From: Streptomyces sp. CNH099
Lineage (GTDB): Bacteria > Actinomycetota > Actinomycetes > Streptomycetales > Streptomycetaceae
Assembly (NCBI GenBank): GCA_000514715.1
Contig: AZWL01000009.1
Coordinates: 62,186 to 126,185 of the forward strand
Length of the DNA stretch: 64,000 nucleotides
Direction: 5' to 3'
Positions 26,183 through 35,781 of this stretch are shown in pieces. The number at the start of each line of letters is the position of its first letter. Within the stretch, counting starts at the first letter, position 1. Both the position numbers and the translations under genes were made by a program. A model generated the notes under the pieces. It was not told the DNA's origin, made no database searches, and worked only from the letters and a program-made list of their open reading frames with translations.

Positions 26183-27817
26183 TCAGTGGTGCCCGTGGCC
26201 GCTCGTGATCTCCTCGTACTCGCGCCGGGTCGGCTTCGGGATCTGGCCGGCCTCGCCGAAGTAGCCCTGCGAGAGCCGGGCCCGCAGCTTCTGCACCGGG
26301 CTCTGCTTGCGCACCACGCCGTTGTCGTCGACCGACGGGCCCAGCTCCAGCGGCGCGTACTGGTCGTGCGCGGTGAGCTTGTGCAGCTCGTCCTGCGACA
26401 GCGGCTCGTGCACCTCGATGAACTCGCCGTGCGGCAGCCGCTTGATGATGCCCGTCTCCCGGCCGTGCAGGATCTTCTCGCGGTCCCGCCGCTGCAGCCC
26501 GAGGCAGATGCGCCGGGTGATCCAGAAGGCCAGCACCGGGGCGACGAAGAAGGCGATCCGCACGGTCCAGGTGATCGTGTTGATCGACAGGTGGAAGTGC
26601 GTGGCCCACAGGTCGTTGCCGCCGGCCGTCAGCAGCACGAAGACCAGGGTCAGCCAGGCCACGCCGAAGCCGGTGCGGGTCGGCACGTTGCGCGGGCGGT
26701 CCAGGATGTGGTGCTCGCGGCGGTCGCCGGTGACCCAGGACTCGAAGAACGGGTAGGCCATCATCATGATCGGGACGACGCCCACGAGCGTCAGCGGGAT
26801 GAAGACCCCGAAGTTGATCGTGTACCCGCCCGGGATGACCCACTCCCAGCCCGGCATGAACCGGATCAGTCCCTCGGTCCAGCCCATGTACCAGTCCGGT
26901 TGGGCTCCGGTGGAGACCATGTCTGGTCGGTACGGTCCGAGATCCCAGACCGGGTTGATGGTGAACAGCCCAGCGATCACCGTGATCACGCCGAAGATCA
27001 GGAAGAAGAACCCGCCCGCCTTCGCCACGTAGACCGGCATGAAGGGCATGCCCACGACGTTTTCCTCGGTCTTGCCCGAGCCCGCGTACTGGGTGTGCTT
27101 GTGGTAGAAGACCAGGATGATGTGAAGGACGAAGAGCCCCAGCATGATCCCCGGCACCAGCAGCACGTGCACCGCGAAGAACCGTGGAATTATGTCCGTC
27201 CCGGGGAACTCGCCGCCCCAGAGGAAGAACGCCAGGTACGTGCCGATCACCGGGGTGGCCAGCGTCGCGCCCTCCATGAAGCGGACGCCGGTGCCGGAGA
27301 GCAGGTCGTCGGGGAGCGAGTAGCCGGTGAAGCCGGCGATGCAGCCGAGGACCAGCAGCGTGAAGCCGAAGATCCAGTTGACCTCGCGCGGCTTGCGGAA
27401 CGCACCGGTGAAGAAGACGCGCATCATGTGCGTCGCCATGGCGGCGATGAAGATGAGCGCGGACCAGTGGTGGATCTGCCGGATGAGCAGACCGCCGCGG
27501 ACGTCGAAGCTGATGTCCAGCGTGGAGGCGTACGCCTCGGTCATCCGCACGCCGTTCATCGGCGCGTACGAACCGTGGTACGTCATCTCCGCCATACTCG
27601 GCTTGAAGAACAGCGTCAGGTACACGCCGGTCAGCAGCACGATCAGGAAGGTGTACATGGCGATCTCCCCGAGCATGAAGGACCAGTGGTCCGGGAAGAC
27701 CTTGCGGAGATTCTTCCGGCCGGCGCCGTGCAGCCCCAGCCGGCTGTCCGTCCAGTCGGCGAATCTCTCGCCTCTGCCGGGCGGGTTGCGCCGTGCGTCT
27801 GTCGTGGTGGTGCTCAT
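26183..27817 (-). CDS. qcrB: Cytochrome bc1 complex cytochrome b subunit
   Basis: Haem-b-bearing membrane subunit of the actinobacterial menaquinol:cytochrome c reductase (bcc complex). The 544-aa protein has the long helical N-terminal half of cytochrome b with paired His residues (HHWSALIFIAAMATHMMRVF and HVLLVPGIMLGLFVLHIILVF), a quinone-binding region and the actinobacterial C-terminal extension (about 430-544). The C-terminus ends SGHGHH. The start overlaps the qcrA stop by four bases (ATGA), showing translational coupling. Target of bedaquiline-era Q203-type inhibitors in mycobacteria, which is established for the family. Confidence 0.97.
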   Translation of the reverse strand: MSTTTTDARRNPPGRGERFADWTDSRLGLHGAGRKNLRKVFPDHWSFMLGEIAMYTFLIVLLTGVYLTLFFKPSMAEMTYHGSYAPMNGVRMTEAYASTLDISFDVRGGLLIRQIHHWSALIFIAAMATHMMRVFFTGAFRKPREVNWIFGFTLLVLGCIAGFTGYSLPDDLLSGTGVRFMEGATLATPVIGTYLAFFLWGGEFPGTDIIPRFFAVHVLLVPGIMLGLFVLHIILVFYHKHTQYAGSGKTEENVVGMPFMPVYVAKAGGFFFLIFGVITVIAGLFTINPVWDLGPYRPDMVSTGAQPDWYMGWTEGLIRFMPGWEWVIPGGYTINFGVFIPLTLVGVVPIMMMAYPFFESWVTGDRREHHILDRPRNVPTRTGFGVAWLTLVFVLLTAGGNDLWATHFHLSINTITWTVRIAFFVAPVLAFWITRRICLGLQRRDREKILHGRETGIIKRLPHGEFIEVHEPLSQDELHKLTAHDQYAPLELGPSVDDNGVVRKQSPVQKLRARLSQGYFGEAGQIPKPTRREYEEITSGHGHH

Positions 27818-28884
27818 CCGCGCTCCCAGAAGCTCGGGCCGACCGGCTCGTCGAAGTCGCCGAGCGCGTACAGGTAGCCCTCGTCATTGACGGTGATCTT
27901 CAGCTGCGGCAGGGGGTGCCCCGCCGGGCCGAAGAGCACACGCGCGCCGTCGGAGAGATCGAACGTGGACTGGTGGCACGGGCACAGCACGTGGTGCGTC
28001 TGCTGCTCGTACAGGCTGACGGGGCAGCCGACGTGCGTGCAGATCTTGGAGAAGGCCAGGATGCCCTCGTGTCCCCAGGACGCCGACTCCGCGTCCTTGA
28101 TGTCGCCCGGGTGGATCCGGACGAGCATCAGGGCCGCCTTGGCGATTTCCTTGTTGAAGTCGTGGTCGCCGTCCTCCAGCCCCTCGGGCTTGGCGAAGGA
28201 GAGCGACCCGACGGTGATGTCGGCGGGGCGCAGCGGCTCGTCGGTGTTCATGTTGATGAGCAGCTTGCCCTTGCCCCACATGGTGTGCCGGAGCTTGGTC
28301 TCCGGCAGCGGGCCGAGGTCGCGCAGCAGCACGATGCCGCTGAGCGGGACCAGGGTGAGCGCGCCGAGGAGGGTACGCCGGATGATCTTGCGGCTGCCGA
28401 TCTGCGATTCCTCGGTGCCCTGCCGCCACTCGCTCTTGACCAGGGTCTTGGTCTCGGGCGTCGCCTCGATCGGGTGCCGCTCCTGGACGATCTCCACGTC
28501 GGACATCAGCGTGCGGGACCAGTGGATGGCGCCGGCGCCGATGCAGAACAGCGCAAGACCCAGGGTGACCCCGAGCGCGAAGTTCAGCGCGCTGATGTGG
28601 CCGAGCGGGAAGATGTAGACGATCTTGTCGACGTCGATGGCGACGAACGAGGCGATGAAGCCGACGGTCGCCAGCATCGAGACCGTGAACAGCAGCGACA
28701 CCGTGCGCTCGGAGCGCTTCGCGGCCCGCTCGTCGATGTCCTGCTTGCGCGGCTCGTGCGGCGGCAGGCCGGGGTTGGCGAACGGGTCGTGCTCCTCGAC
28801 CGCGACGCCGCCCTCGCCGCCCTCCCGGACGGTCGGCAGGTGCTCGCCGTTGTTCTCGTTCTCAGAACCAGCCTGGCTACTCAT
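27814..28884 (-). CDS. qcrA: Cytochrome bc1 complex Rieske iron-sulfur subunit
   Basis: A 356-aa Rieske protein of the actinobacterial bcc complex. The N-terminal third is cytoplasmic and then membrane-spanning, with three helices as in mycobacterial QcrA. The C-terminal domain carries the [2Fe-2S] ligands: CTHVGC (about 282-287) and CPCHQS (about 303-308). The start and stop overlap qcrC and qcrB by four bases each. It moves electrons from menaquinol to the dihaem cytochrome. The N-terminal region (ENNGEHLPTVREGGEGG) is an acidic leader. Confidence 0.97.
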   Translation of the reverse strand: MSSQAGSENENNGEHLPTVREGGEGGVAVEEHDPFANPGLPPHEPRKQDIDERAAKRSERTVSLLFTVSMLATVGFIASFVAIDVDKIVYIFPLGHISALNFALGVTLGLALFCIGAGAIHWSRTLMSDVEIVQERHPIEATPETKTLVKSEWRQGTEESQIGSRKIIRRTLLGALTLVPLSGIVLLRDLGPLPETKLRHTMWGKGKLLINMNTDEPLRPADITVGSLSFAKPEGLEDGDHDFNKEIAKAALMLVRIHPGDIKDAESASWGHEGILAFSKICTHVGCPVSLYEQQTHHVLCPCHQSTFDLSDGARVLFGPAGHPLPQLKITVNDEGYLYALGDFDEPVGPSFWERG

Positions 28885-29696
28885 GACTTCCTGGCCTTTG
28901 CAGTCCGGGCGGCGATCCAGATCGTCAGGACGATGAGGGCCCCGAGCCCGAAGACCCAGGCGAACAGACCCTCGCTCACGGGGCCGAGGCCGCCGAGGCT
29001 GAACCCGCCGGGCGACTCGGCCTCGTCACCGCCGACCTCGTCGAGGTAGGCGATGATGTCCTGCTTGTTCTCCGGCGTCAGCACCCCGTCGGGGAAGGCC
29101 GGCATGTTCTGCGGGCCCGTCACCATCGCCTCGTACATGTGTTTGGGATCGACGCCGTCGATGTTCGGCGCGTACTTGCCGTCCGTCAGGGCGCCGCCCT
29201 TGCCGGTGAAATTGTGGCACTGCGCGCAGTTGTTGCGGAACAGGTCGCCGCCGCGGCCGACGTCACCGCCCGCCGGGTCGTACTGGCTCTCCTCGGGCAC
29301 CGCCGGGCCCGGGCCCAGGGAGGCGACGTACGCGGCGAGCTGGTCGATCTCCTTCTGGGTGTAGATGTTCGGCTTCTTCGGCGCCTGGGCGCCCTGCTGC
29401 TGCAGGGGCATCCGGCCCGTGGAGACCTGGAAGTCCACCGCCGCCGCGCCGACGCCCACGAGGCTGGGGCCGTCGCTGGAGCCCTGCCCGCCGGTGCCGT
29501 GGCAGCTCGCGCAGCCGACCCGGTAGAGCTTCTGCCCCTCCTCGACGGCGAGGGACTGTGCTGCGCTTGTCTCGTCGGCCTGCGCCTTGCCCGTGGGCGC
29601 GAATGTGGCGTACAGCCCCCCGGTGGCCGCCAGCGCGATGAGTAGGACGACGAGCGCCGCCAGCGGATGGCGCCGTCGTGCGGAGAGCTTTTTCAC
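28881..29696 (-). CDS. qcrC: Dihaem cytochrome c subunit of the bcc complex
   Basis: A 271-aa membrane-anchored dihaem c-type cytochrome, the electron wire from the bcc complex to the aa3 oxidase that replaces soluble cytochrome c in actinobacteria. It has an N-terminal signal-anchor (PLAALVVLLIALAATGGL), two CxxCH motifs (CASCH at 62-66 and CAQCH near 163) and a C-terminal TM (FAWVFGLGALIVLTIWIAA). Methionine ligands lie in GRMPL and NMPAFPDG contexts. It starts with GTG at 29696, 63 bp after ctaE, and overlaps qcrA by four bases. Confidence 0.96.
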   Translation of the reverse strand: MKKLSARRRHPLAALVVLLIALAATGGLYATFAPTGKAQADETSAAQSLAVEEGQKLYRVGCASCHGTGGQGSSDGPSLVGVGAAAVDFQVSTGRMPLQQQGAQAPKKPNIYTQKEIDQLAAYVASLGPGPAVPEESQYDPAGGDVGRGGDLFRNNCAQCHNFTGKGGALTDGKYAPNIDGVDPKHMYEAMVTGPQNMPAFPDGVLTPENKQDIIAYLDEVGGDEAESPGGFSLGGLGPVSEGLFAWVFGLGALIVLTIWIAARTAKARKS

Positions 29697-29759
29697 GGAT
29701 TACCCCGGTATCAGGATCTTCAGCGTCGGTGTGCTTCTCGGTGCCGGCTCCCCGGCCGG

Positions 29760-30380
29760 TTACTTGATCATGTAGATCGTGGCGAAGAGGCCGATCCAGA
29801 CCACGTCGACGAAGTGCCAGTAGTAGGACACCACGATCGCCGCGGTCGCCTGCTGGTGCGTGAAGCGTCTGGCCGCGTAGGTGCGCCCCAGGACCAGCAG
29901 GAAGGCGATCAGACCGCCCGTCACATGCAGTCCGTGGAAGCCGGTGGTCAGGTAGAACGCCGAGCCGTACGCGTCGGAGGAGATCGAGATGCCCTCGTGC
30001 TCCACCAGCTCCACGTACTCGGTGACCTGCCCGCCGATGAAGACGGCGCCCATCACGAAGGTGACCGTGAACCACATCCGCAGCTTCTTCACGTCCCCGC
30101 GCTCGGCGGCGAACACGCCGAGCTGGCAGGTGAGCGAGGAGAGCACCAGGATCGTGGTGTTGCCGAGCGCGAACGGGAAGTTCAGGGCATCTGCGTGCTC
30201 CTTCCAGAAGTCCGCACCCATCACCGACCGCAGGGTGAAGTACATCGCGAAGAGGGCCGCGAAGAACATCAGCTCGGAACTCAGCCAGATGATGGTTCCG
30301 ACGCTGGTGAGGTTCGGCCGGTTGACCGACGGGTGCGCGTGCCCGGTCTCTACTGCTGTTGCTGTCGCCACGTCCGACAT
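29760..30380 (-). CDS. ctaE: Cytochrome c oxidase subunit III
   Basis: Five-to-seven-helix subunit III of aa3-type cytochrome c oxidase, 206 aa, with [22 protein letters not shown] at the start, the conserved Glu in [13 protein letters not shown] regions and [16 protein letters not shown] near the end. The C-terminus [21 protein letters not shown] is the standard subunit III signature. It is the first gene of the ctaE-qcrC-qcrA-qcrB unit, as in M. tuberculosis Rv2193-Rv2196. The promoter must lie in the 145-bp gap to the divergent gene at 30526. Confidence 0.96.
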   Translation of the reverse strand: MSDVATATAVETGHAHPSVNRPNLTSVGTIIWLSSELMFFAALFAMYFTLRSVMGADFWKEHADALNFPFALGNTTILVLSSLTCQLGVFAAERGDVKKLRMWFTVTFVMGAVFIGGQVTEYVELVEHEGISISSDAYGSAFYLTTGFHGLHVTGGLIAFLLVLGRTYAARRFTHQQATAAIVVSYYWHFVDVVWIGLFATIYMIK

Positions 30381-30525
30381 TATGTCGGTCCCTTATCCCC
30401 GCCTCACTCCGGGGGGTCCCGTTCGGAGTGTCAAGCCCCGTAGAGCGCCCCTGGACTGCACCGCCGCACCCCGGGCGGAGTAGCATCCGCCCTGAGAGCG
30501 GCGCCCGAGAACCACCGGAGGAACG

Positions 30526-30939
30526 ATGCAGTTGACGGCCGCAGCACCGGTCAACGTGCTGGTCTACAGCGACGACGCGAACACGCGCGAGCAGGTCCGG
30601 CTCGCCGGCGGCCGGCGCCCGGCGGCCGATCTGCCGCCGGTGGAGTACGTCGAGTGCGCCACGCTCCCCGCGGTGCTGGCGGAGCTGGAACGGGGCGGCA
30701 TCGACGCCTGCGTGCTGGACGGCGAGGCGGTGCCCGCGGGCGGCATGGGGGTGTGCCGGCAGATCAAGGACGAGATCTTCCGCTGCCCGCCCGTCCTGCT
30801 GCTCATCGGCCGCCCGCAGGACGCCTGGCTGGCCACCTGGAGCCGGGCGGAGGCCACCGTGGCGCACCCCGTGGACCCGGCGGCCCTCGCCGACGGCCTG
30901 GCCGGCGTGCTGCGGACGCGGCTGGCGATCGGCGCCTGA
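30526..30939 (+). CDS. Degenerate receiver-domain protein
   Basis: A 137-aa stand-alone receiver-like protein. NVLVYSDDANTREQ resembles the acidic pocket, DACVLDGEAVP the phospho-acceptor strand with Asp retained, and TVAHPVDPAALADGL the last strand, where the conserved Lys before Pro is His and the Thr/Ser of the fourth strand is replaced (LLLIGRP). It therefore looks like a pseudo-receiver that may act by protein binding instead of phosphorelay. GGAGGAA precedes the ATG; TAGCAT (30481-30486) is a possible -10. Conserved Streptomyces gene between the two cytochrome operons. Confidence 0.75.
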   Translation: MQLTAAAPVNVLVYSDDANTREQVRLAGGRRPAADLPPVEYVECATLPAVLAELERGGIDACVLDGEAVPAGGMGVCRQIKDEIFRCPPVLLLIGRPQDAWLATWSRAEATVAHPVDPAALADGLAGVLRTRLAIGA

Positions 30940-30993
30940 GGCGCCCGGCGGCGGCGTACGCGCGCGGCGTCGTGGCGGCGGGGCGACGGCGCC

Positions 30994-32247
30994 TCAGATC
31001 CCGGGCCGGAGGCGGTTCGCGTCCGCCGGGGAGCCCCCGTTGCCGGCGCCCGGCGTGAGGGCGCTGCCCTCCTGCCACTTGGTCCAGGACAGGTTCCAGT
31101 CGCCGAAGCCGTTGCCGAACGGGGCCATGTCCTCGCCGTAGCTGTTGACGACCTCCACGATGTCGCCCTGCCGTACGGTCTCGAAGAACCAGGCGGCGTC
31201 GTCGGTGCTCATGCCGGTGCAGCCGTGGCTGACGTTGGCGGCGCCCTGGGAGCCGACGGACCAGGGGGCGGCGTGCACGTACTCGCCGCTCCAGGTGACC
31301 CGGGTCGCGTAGGACACCTGGAGGTCGTAGTCCTCGGCGGTGCCGCCGACGCCGATGCTGGCGCCGGTCATCCGGACGAGCGGCTGCTTCTCCAGCACCA
31401 CCTTCTTGCCGTTGCGGGTCTCGAAGCCCGGCTTGCCGGTGGTGACCGGCATGGTGTTGATCTCCTCGCCGTTGCGGTAGACCGTCATCTCGTGCGCGGC
31501 GGCGTCGGTGACCGCCTCGATGCGGTCGCCGATCTTCAGCTCGACCGGCTTCGCGGCGCCCGCGTAGACGCCCTCGCGCACCTTCACGCCCTCCAGCCGG
31601 CTCTCCAGCCGGACCCGGGCGCCGACCGGCCAGTACTCCCGGGGCCGGTAGTGCAGCTCCTTGTCGCCGACCCAGTACCAGGCGCCCTCGACCCGCGGGG
31701 TCGAGGCGACCTTCAGCCCGCGTTCGACGACGGCCCGTTCCGACTGGGTCCGCACGGCCCGGCTGAGCTTCACCGTGAGCGGCTGGCCGACGCCGTACGT
31801 GCCCTTGCCGGGGCCCAGCTCGACCTGCATCGGCTTCTTGGCCTTCGCCGCCGAGGTGCGGTACGTCAGCCGCTTGCGGCCGGGCGCGCCGTCGTCGTTC
31901 TCCGTACTCACGTCGACGGTGTAGCGGGACCGGGCGGCCAGCGGGACGGTGCTGCGCCAGGTGTGGCCGTCGGCGGACAGCCGGCCGCGCACGTACCGGC
32001 CGTGCCCGTCCACGGCCGTGACGTCCGTGATGCGCGCCTGCCCCTGGGCGGTCACCTTCAGGTCGTCCGCCGGGTCGGCGAGCCGGGTGTCGCCGCCGAG
32101 GCCGGCCAGCGTGATCCGCCCGGCGGGCTCCCCCGGCTCCCGGGCCAGCGGATGCCCGCCGGCGCCGCAGGCGGCGAGACCGGGGGCGAGGGCGACCAAC
32201 AGCAGGGAACAGCTGACTGCCGTGCGGCGGCGGGGCGTTTGGCTCAT
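30994..32247 (-). CDS. L,D-transpeptidase (YkuD) lipoprotein with Ig-like domains
   Basis: A 417-aa cell-surface lipoprotein: signal peptide MSQTPRRRTAVSCSLLLVALAPG with lipobox LAAC (Cys27), two Ig-like/BIg beta domains (about 45-250), and a YkuD catalytic domain whose active-site motif is SHGCTGMSTDDAAWFF with the nucleophilic Cys. It makes 3-3 cross-links between diaminopimelate residues in peptidoglycan, as LdtMt2-type enzymes do. The ATG at 32247 is preferred over GTG at 32253: TAGCGT, a -10-like box, ends six bases before it, which predicts a leaderless mRNA. It lies between ctaF and the degenerate receiver gene. Confidence 0.93.
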   Translation of the reverse strand: MSQTPRRRTAVSCSLLLVALAPGLAACGAGGHPLAREPGEPAGRITLAGLGGDTRLADPADDLKVTAQGQARITDVTAVDGHGRYVRGRLSADGHTWRSTVPLAARSRYTVDVSTENDDGAPGRKRLTYRTSAAKAKKPMQVELGPGKGTYGVGQPLTVKLSRAVRTQSERAVVERGLKVASTPRVEGAWYWVGDKELHYRPREYWPVGARVRLESRLEGVKVREGVYAGAAKPVELKIGDRIEAVTDAAAHEMTVYRNGEEINTMPVTTGKPGFETRNGKKVVLEKQPLVRMTGASIGVGGTAEDYDLQVSYATRVTWSGEYVHAAPWSVGSQGAANVSHGCTGMSTDDAAWFFETVRQGDIVEVVNSYGEDMAPFGNGFGDWNLSWTKWQEGSALTPGAGNGGSPADANRLRPGI

Positions 32248-32301
32248 GATCACACGCTAGGCAGCCGCGCCGCCCGGCGCGCGGCGTGTGGGCCATACGA
32301 G

Positions 32302-32336
32302 GGGGCCGCGACACCCGTTCGGCGTGCCGCGGCCCC
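32302..32336 (-). terminator. Hairpin downstream of ctaF
   Basis: GGGGCCGCG (32302-32310) and CGCGGCCCC (32328-32336) form a perfect 9-bp stem, extended by a few inner pairs, 28 bp after the ctaF stop on the minus strand. It fits a terminator for ctaC-ctaD-ctaF and may insulate the L,D-transpeptidase gene. Confidence 0.6.
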
Positions 32337-32363
32337 GTCGGTGGACCCGTGCGGTAGTGCGGG

Positions 32364-32762
32364 CTACTGGTTCTGGTCCGCCCCGCGGTAGTACTCGAAG
32401 ACCCAGCCGTAGATGCCGACCAGGATCACGGGGATGGAGAAGTACAGCAGCCACCAGTCGAGGACGACGCCCAGGAAGGCGAGCGCCCCGCCGATCGCCA
32501 GCGACAGCGGCTGCCAGCTGTGCGGGCTGAAGAAGCCCAGCTCGCCGGCGTCGTCGGCGACCTCCGCCTCCTTGTTGTCCTGCGCCCCGGTGTCGACCCG
32601 GCGGGCCGTGAAGACCAGGTAGTACCCGATCATGGCGGCCAGGCCGAAGGCCAGGAACAGCGCGGTGGTGCCGACCGGCTCCTTCGACCAGTAGCCGTAG
32701 ACGATCGCCGCGACCAGGAGGAAGGCGGCGAGCCAGCCGAACATGTGGCCCTGGATCTTCAC
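32364..32762 (-). CDS. ctaF: Cytochrome c oxidase subunit IV
   Basis: A 132-aa small subunit of actinobacterial aa3 oxidase with four helices: [23 protein letters not shown] at the start, [19 protein letters not shown], and two C-terminal hydrophobic segments ([34 protein letters not shown]). It ends YYRGADQNQ. The start ATG overlaps the ctaD stop by four bases. In mycobacteria the equivalent gene (Rv2199c) is next to ctaC. Haem-free structural subunit. Confidence 0.93.
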   Translation of the reverse strand: MKIQGHMFGWLAAFLLVAAIVYGYWSKEPVGTTALFLAFGLAAMIGYYLVFTARRVDTGAQDNKEAEVADDAGELGFFSPHSWQPLSLAIGGALAFLGVVLDWWLLYFSIPVILVGIYGWVFEYYRGADQNQ

Positions 32763-34513
32763 TTGGCTTCCCCTTCGCTGCCGCCGCCGACGAGCGTCTT
32801 CTCACCGTCGCCGTGGCCGTGGCCGACCGCCTCGGCCGCCGCGATCTCGGGATGGTGCAGGTCGAAGGCCGGTGATTCGGACCTGATGCGCGGCAGCGAG
32901 GTGAAGTTGTGCCGTGGCGGCGGGCAGGACGTGGCCCACTCCAGCGAGCGGCCGTAGCCCCACGGGTCGTCGACCTTGACCTTCTTGCCGTACTTCGCGG
33001 TCTTCCACACGTTGTAGAAGAACGGCAGCATCGACATGCCGAGCAGGAACGAGCTGATCGTCGAGAAGGTGTTCAGGGCGGTGAAGCCGTCGGCGTCAAG
33101 GTAGTCCGCGTACCGCCGGGGCATGCCCTCCGCACCCAGCCAGTGCTGCACCAGGAAGGTGCCGTGGAAGCCGATGAACAGCGTCCAGAAGGTGATCTTC
33201 CCGAGCGTCTCGTCCAGCATCTTGCCGGTGAACTTGGGCCACCAGAAGTGGAAGCCGGCGAACATCGCGAAGACCACGGTGCCGAAGACCACGTAGTGGA
33301 AGTGGGCCACCACGAAGTACGAGTCGGAGACGTGGAAGTCCAGCGGCGGCGAGGCCAGGATGACACCGGTCAGACCGCCGAAGGTGAACGTCACCAGGAA
33401 GCCGATGGACCAGAGCATCGGTGTTTCGAAACTCAGTGATCCCTTCCACATGGTGCCGATCCAGTTGAAGAACTTCACTCCCGTCGGCACCGCGATCAGC
33501 ATCGTCATGAAGGCGAAGAACGGTAGGAGGACGCCTCCGGTCACGTACATGTGGTGCGCCCACACGGTCACGGACAGGCCGGCGATGGAGATCGTGGCGG
33601 CCACCAGGCCGATGTAGCCGAACATCGGCTTGCGGCTGAAGACCGGGATGACCTCGGAGATGATGCCGAAGAACGGCAGCGCGATGATGTACACCTCTGG
33701 ATGGCCGAAGAACCAGAAGAGGTGTTGCCACAGGAGCGCACCGCCGTTCGCCGGATCGAAGATGTGCGACCCGAGTTTGCGGTCCGCCTCCAGCGCGAAC
33801 AGCGCGGCGGCCAGCACCGGGAAGGCGAGCAGCACCAGCACGGCGGTGAGCAGCACGTTCCAGGTGAAGATCGGCATCCGGAACATCGTCAGGCCGGGCG
33901 CCCGCATGCAGATGATGGTCGTGATGAAGTTGACCGAGCCGAGGATCGTGCCGAAGCCGGAGAACGCCAGGCCCATGATCCACATGTCGGCGCCGACGCC
34001 CGGCGAGCGCACCTCGTTCGACAGCGGCGTGTACGCGAACCAGCCGAAGTCGGCCGCGCCCTGCGGCGTGATGAAGCCGGCGACCGCGATCAGCGACCCG
34101 AAGAGGTACAGCCAGTACGCGAACATGTTCAGCCGCGGGAACGCCACGTCCGGCGCGCCGATCTGCAGCGGCATGATCCAGTTCGCGAAGCCGGCGAACA
34201 GCGGCGTCGCGAACATCAGCAGCATGATCGTGCCGTGCATCGTGAACGCCTGGTTGAACTGCTCGTTGCTCATCACCTGCGAGCCCGGCCGGGCCAGCTC
34301 GGCGCGCATGAACAGCGCCAGGACGCCGCCGAAGATGAAGAAGAAGAACGAGGTGGCCAGGTAGAGCGTGCCGATCGTCTTGTGGTCGGTGGTCGTCATC
34401 CACTTGACCACGACGTTGCCCGGCTCACGGCGGCGCGCCGGTACCTCGTCCTCGTACACGTCTTCGTCTGCGCCCGCGGTCGCCGCACCCCGGGGTTCGT
34501 TGAGGATGCTCAT
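32759..34513 (-). CDS. ctaD: Cytochrome c oxidase subunit I
   Basis: Catalytic haem a/a3-CuB subunit, 584 aa, twelve helices. Key regions: [15 protein letters not shown] with the haem a His, [19 protein letters not shown] with the CuB His and the cross-linked Tyr context, [12 protein letters not shown] with the two CuB His, and AHFHYVVFG with the haem a3/haem a His residues. The C-terminus (from about 530) is a variable tail. The start and stop each overlap a neighbour by four bases. It reduces O2 to water as the terminal oxidase of the bcc-aa3 supercomplex. Confidence 0.97.
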   Translation of the reverse strand: MSILNEPRGAATAGADEDVYEDEVPARRREPGNVVVKWMTTTDHKTIGTLYLATSFFFFIFGGVLALFMRAELARPGSQVMSNEQFNQAFTMHGTIMLLMFATPLFAGFANWIMPLQIGAPDVAFPRLNMFAYWLYLFGSLIAVAGFITPQGAADFGWFAYTPLSNEVRSPGVGADMWIMGLAFSGFGTILGSVNFITTIICMRAPGLTMFRMPIFTWNVLLTAVLVLLAFPVLAAALFALEADRKLGSHIFDPANGGALLWQHLFWFFGHPEVYIIALPFFGIISEVIPVFSRKPMFGYIGLVAATISIAGLSVTVWAHHMYVTGGVLLPFFAFMTMLIAVPTGVKFFNWIGTMWKGSLSFETPMLWSIGFLVTFTFGGLTGVILASPPLDFHVSDSYFVVAHFHYVVFGTVVFAMFAGFHFWWPKFTGKMLDETLGKITFWTLFIGFHGTFLVQHWLGAEGMPRRYADYLDADGFTALNTFSTISSFLLGMSMLPFFYNVWKTAKYGKKVKVDDPWGYGRSLEWATSCPPPRHNFTSLPRIRSESPAFDLHHPEIAAAEAVGHGHGDGEKTLVGGGSEGEAK

Positions 34514-35508
34514 TGCCTGTTGGTCTCCGCATTCCTAGCGGCGTCGGTCTGGGCGATGCCCGCCGGGATCGACCCGGTCTGGCCCTTGGCGGCCAGCTCC
34601 TGCAGATGCTGGCGGTACTCCTCGGGGGAGACCACCTTCACGTTGAAGAGCATCCGGGAGTGGTCCGTGCCGCACAGCTCGGCGCACTTGCCCATGAAGG
34701 TGCCCTCCTTGTTGGGGGTCACCTCGAAGACGTTCGTGTGGCCGGGGATGACGTCCTGCTTCATCAGGAACGGCACCACCCAGAACGAGTGGTTGACGTC
34801 CCGGGAGGTCAGCACGAACTGGACCGTCTCGCCCTTGGGCAGGACCAGCGTGGGGCCCGGGTTGCCGGTGTCCTCGTTCACGCTGGCCGGCACACCGTAG
34901 TCGTAGACGCCCTCGGCGCCCTCCGGCACGGCCTCGTAGTCCCGGTCCGGGATGGCGGCCAGTTCCTTGGGCCGCTTCGCCGGGGTGGCGGCGTCGCCGT
35001 CCACGTCCTCCAGGTAGTTGAAGCCCCAGCTCCACTGGTAGCCGACCACGTTGATGACGTGGTCCGGCTGCTCGGAGGTCTCCAGCAGCTCGCTCTCGTC
35101 GCGCGCGGTGAAGTAGAAGAACACCGCCACGATGATGAGCGGGACGACCGTGTACAGCGCCTCGATGGGCAGGTTGTACCGGACCTGGGCCGGAACCTCG
35201 ACCTTGGTCCTGGACCGGCGGTGGAAGATGATGCTCCACAGGATCAGTCCCCACACCAGGACGCCGACGGCCAGCGCGGCCGCCCAGGAGCCCTGCCAGA
35301 GGGAGAGGATGCGCGGCGCCTCCTCCGTGGTCGGCGAGGGCATGCCCAGGCGGGGGAAGTCCTCGGAGGTACAACCGGTGAGGGTGACCAGGACCAGGCC
35401 CGCGGCCAGCGCCTGCGGCAGCCTTCGCCGCATCGTGCGCCGCGGCGAGCGGGTACCTCCCGCGGCTGCCTTGTGGCCGCGGGGGAGGTCGGAGCCGTTG
35501 TGACTCAC
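34510..35508 (-). CDS. ctaC: Cytochrome c oxidase subunit II (lipoprotein, CuA)
   Basis: A 332-aa CuA-bearing subunit. N-terminal signal with a lipobox (VLVTLTGC, Cys46), two TMs ([38 protein letters not shown]) and a cupredoxin domain with [11 protein letters not shown] and the CuA motif [12 protein letters not shown] containing both Cys, the Glu, His and Met ligands. An actinobacterial insertion of about 35 residues lies in the cupredoxin domain ([20 protein letters not shown]), as in Mycobacterium CtaC. The GTG at 35508 is chosen for the GGGAAGG site six bases upstream; a longer ORF to 35586 has none. It accepts electrons from QcrC. Confidence 0.95.
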   Translation of the reverse strand: MSHNGSDLPRGHKAAAGGTRSPRRTMRRRLPQALAAGLVLVTLTGCTSEDFPRLGMPSPTTEEAPRILSLWQGSWAAALAVGVLVWGLILWSIIFHRRSRTKVEVPAQVRYNLPIEALYTVVPLIIVAVFFYFTARDESELLETSEQPDHVINVVGYQWSWGFNYLEDVDGDAATPAKRPKELAAIPDRDYEAVPEGAEGVYDYGVPASVNEDTGNPGPTLVLPKGETVQFVLTSRDVNHSFWVVPFLMKQDVIPGHTNVFEVTPNKEGTFMGKCAELCGTDHSRMLFNVKVVSPEEYRQHLQELAAKGQTGSIPAGIAQTDAARNAETNRQ

Positions 35509-35781
35509 GTAGCGCCTTCCCGAGAGTCTCGCCCACGGTCCCTTCGGGTGCGCGCGGGCAGCAGGTTTGATGTTTACGCGGACCAAACCCTACTGGACGC
35601 CATTTGGGGTCGCTCGGGGAGGGTGCCCTGGCGCGCCGGGCGCCCTCCTATGGGGTGGCGGCGGCGGTCAACCCGGCCCCGCCGGTCCCCCGTCGGCGCC
35701 GCTCCCGGGCGGCGTCCGGCCCGCCGCCGCCCGGGCCGCCGGCCCGGCCCCGCGGCACGGACCAGGGGTTAGCGTGGTCGG

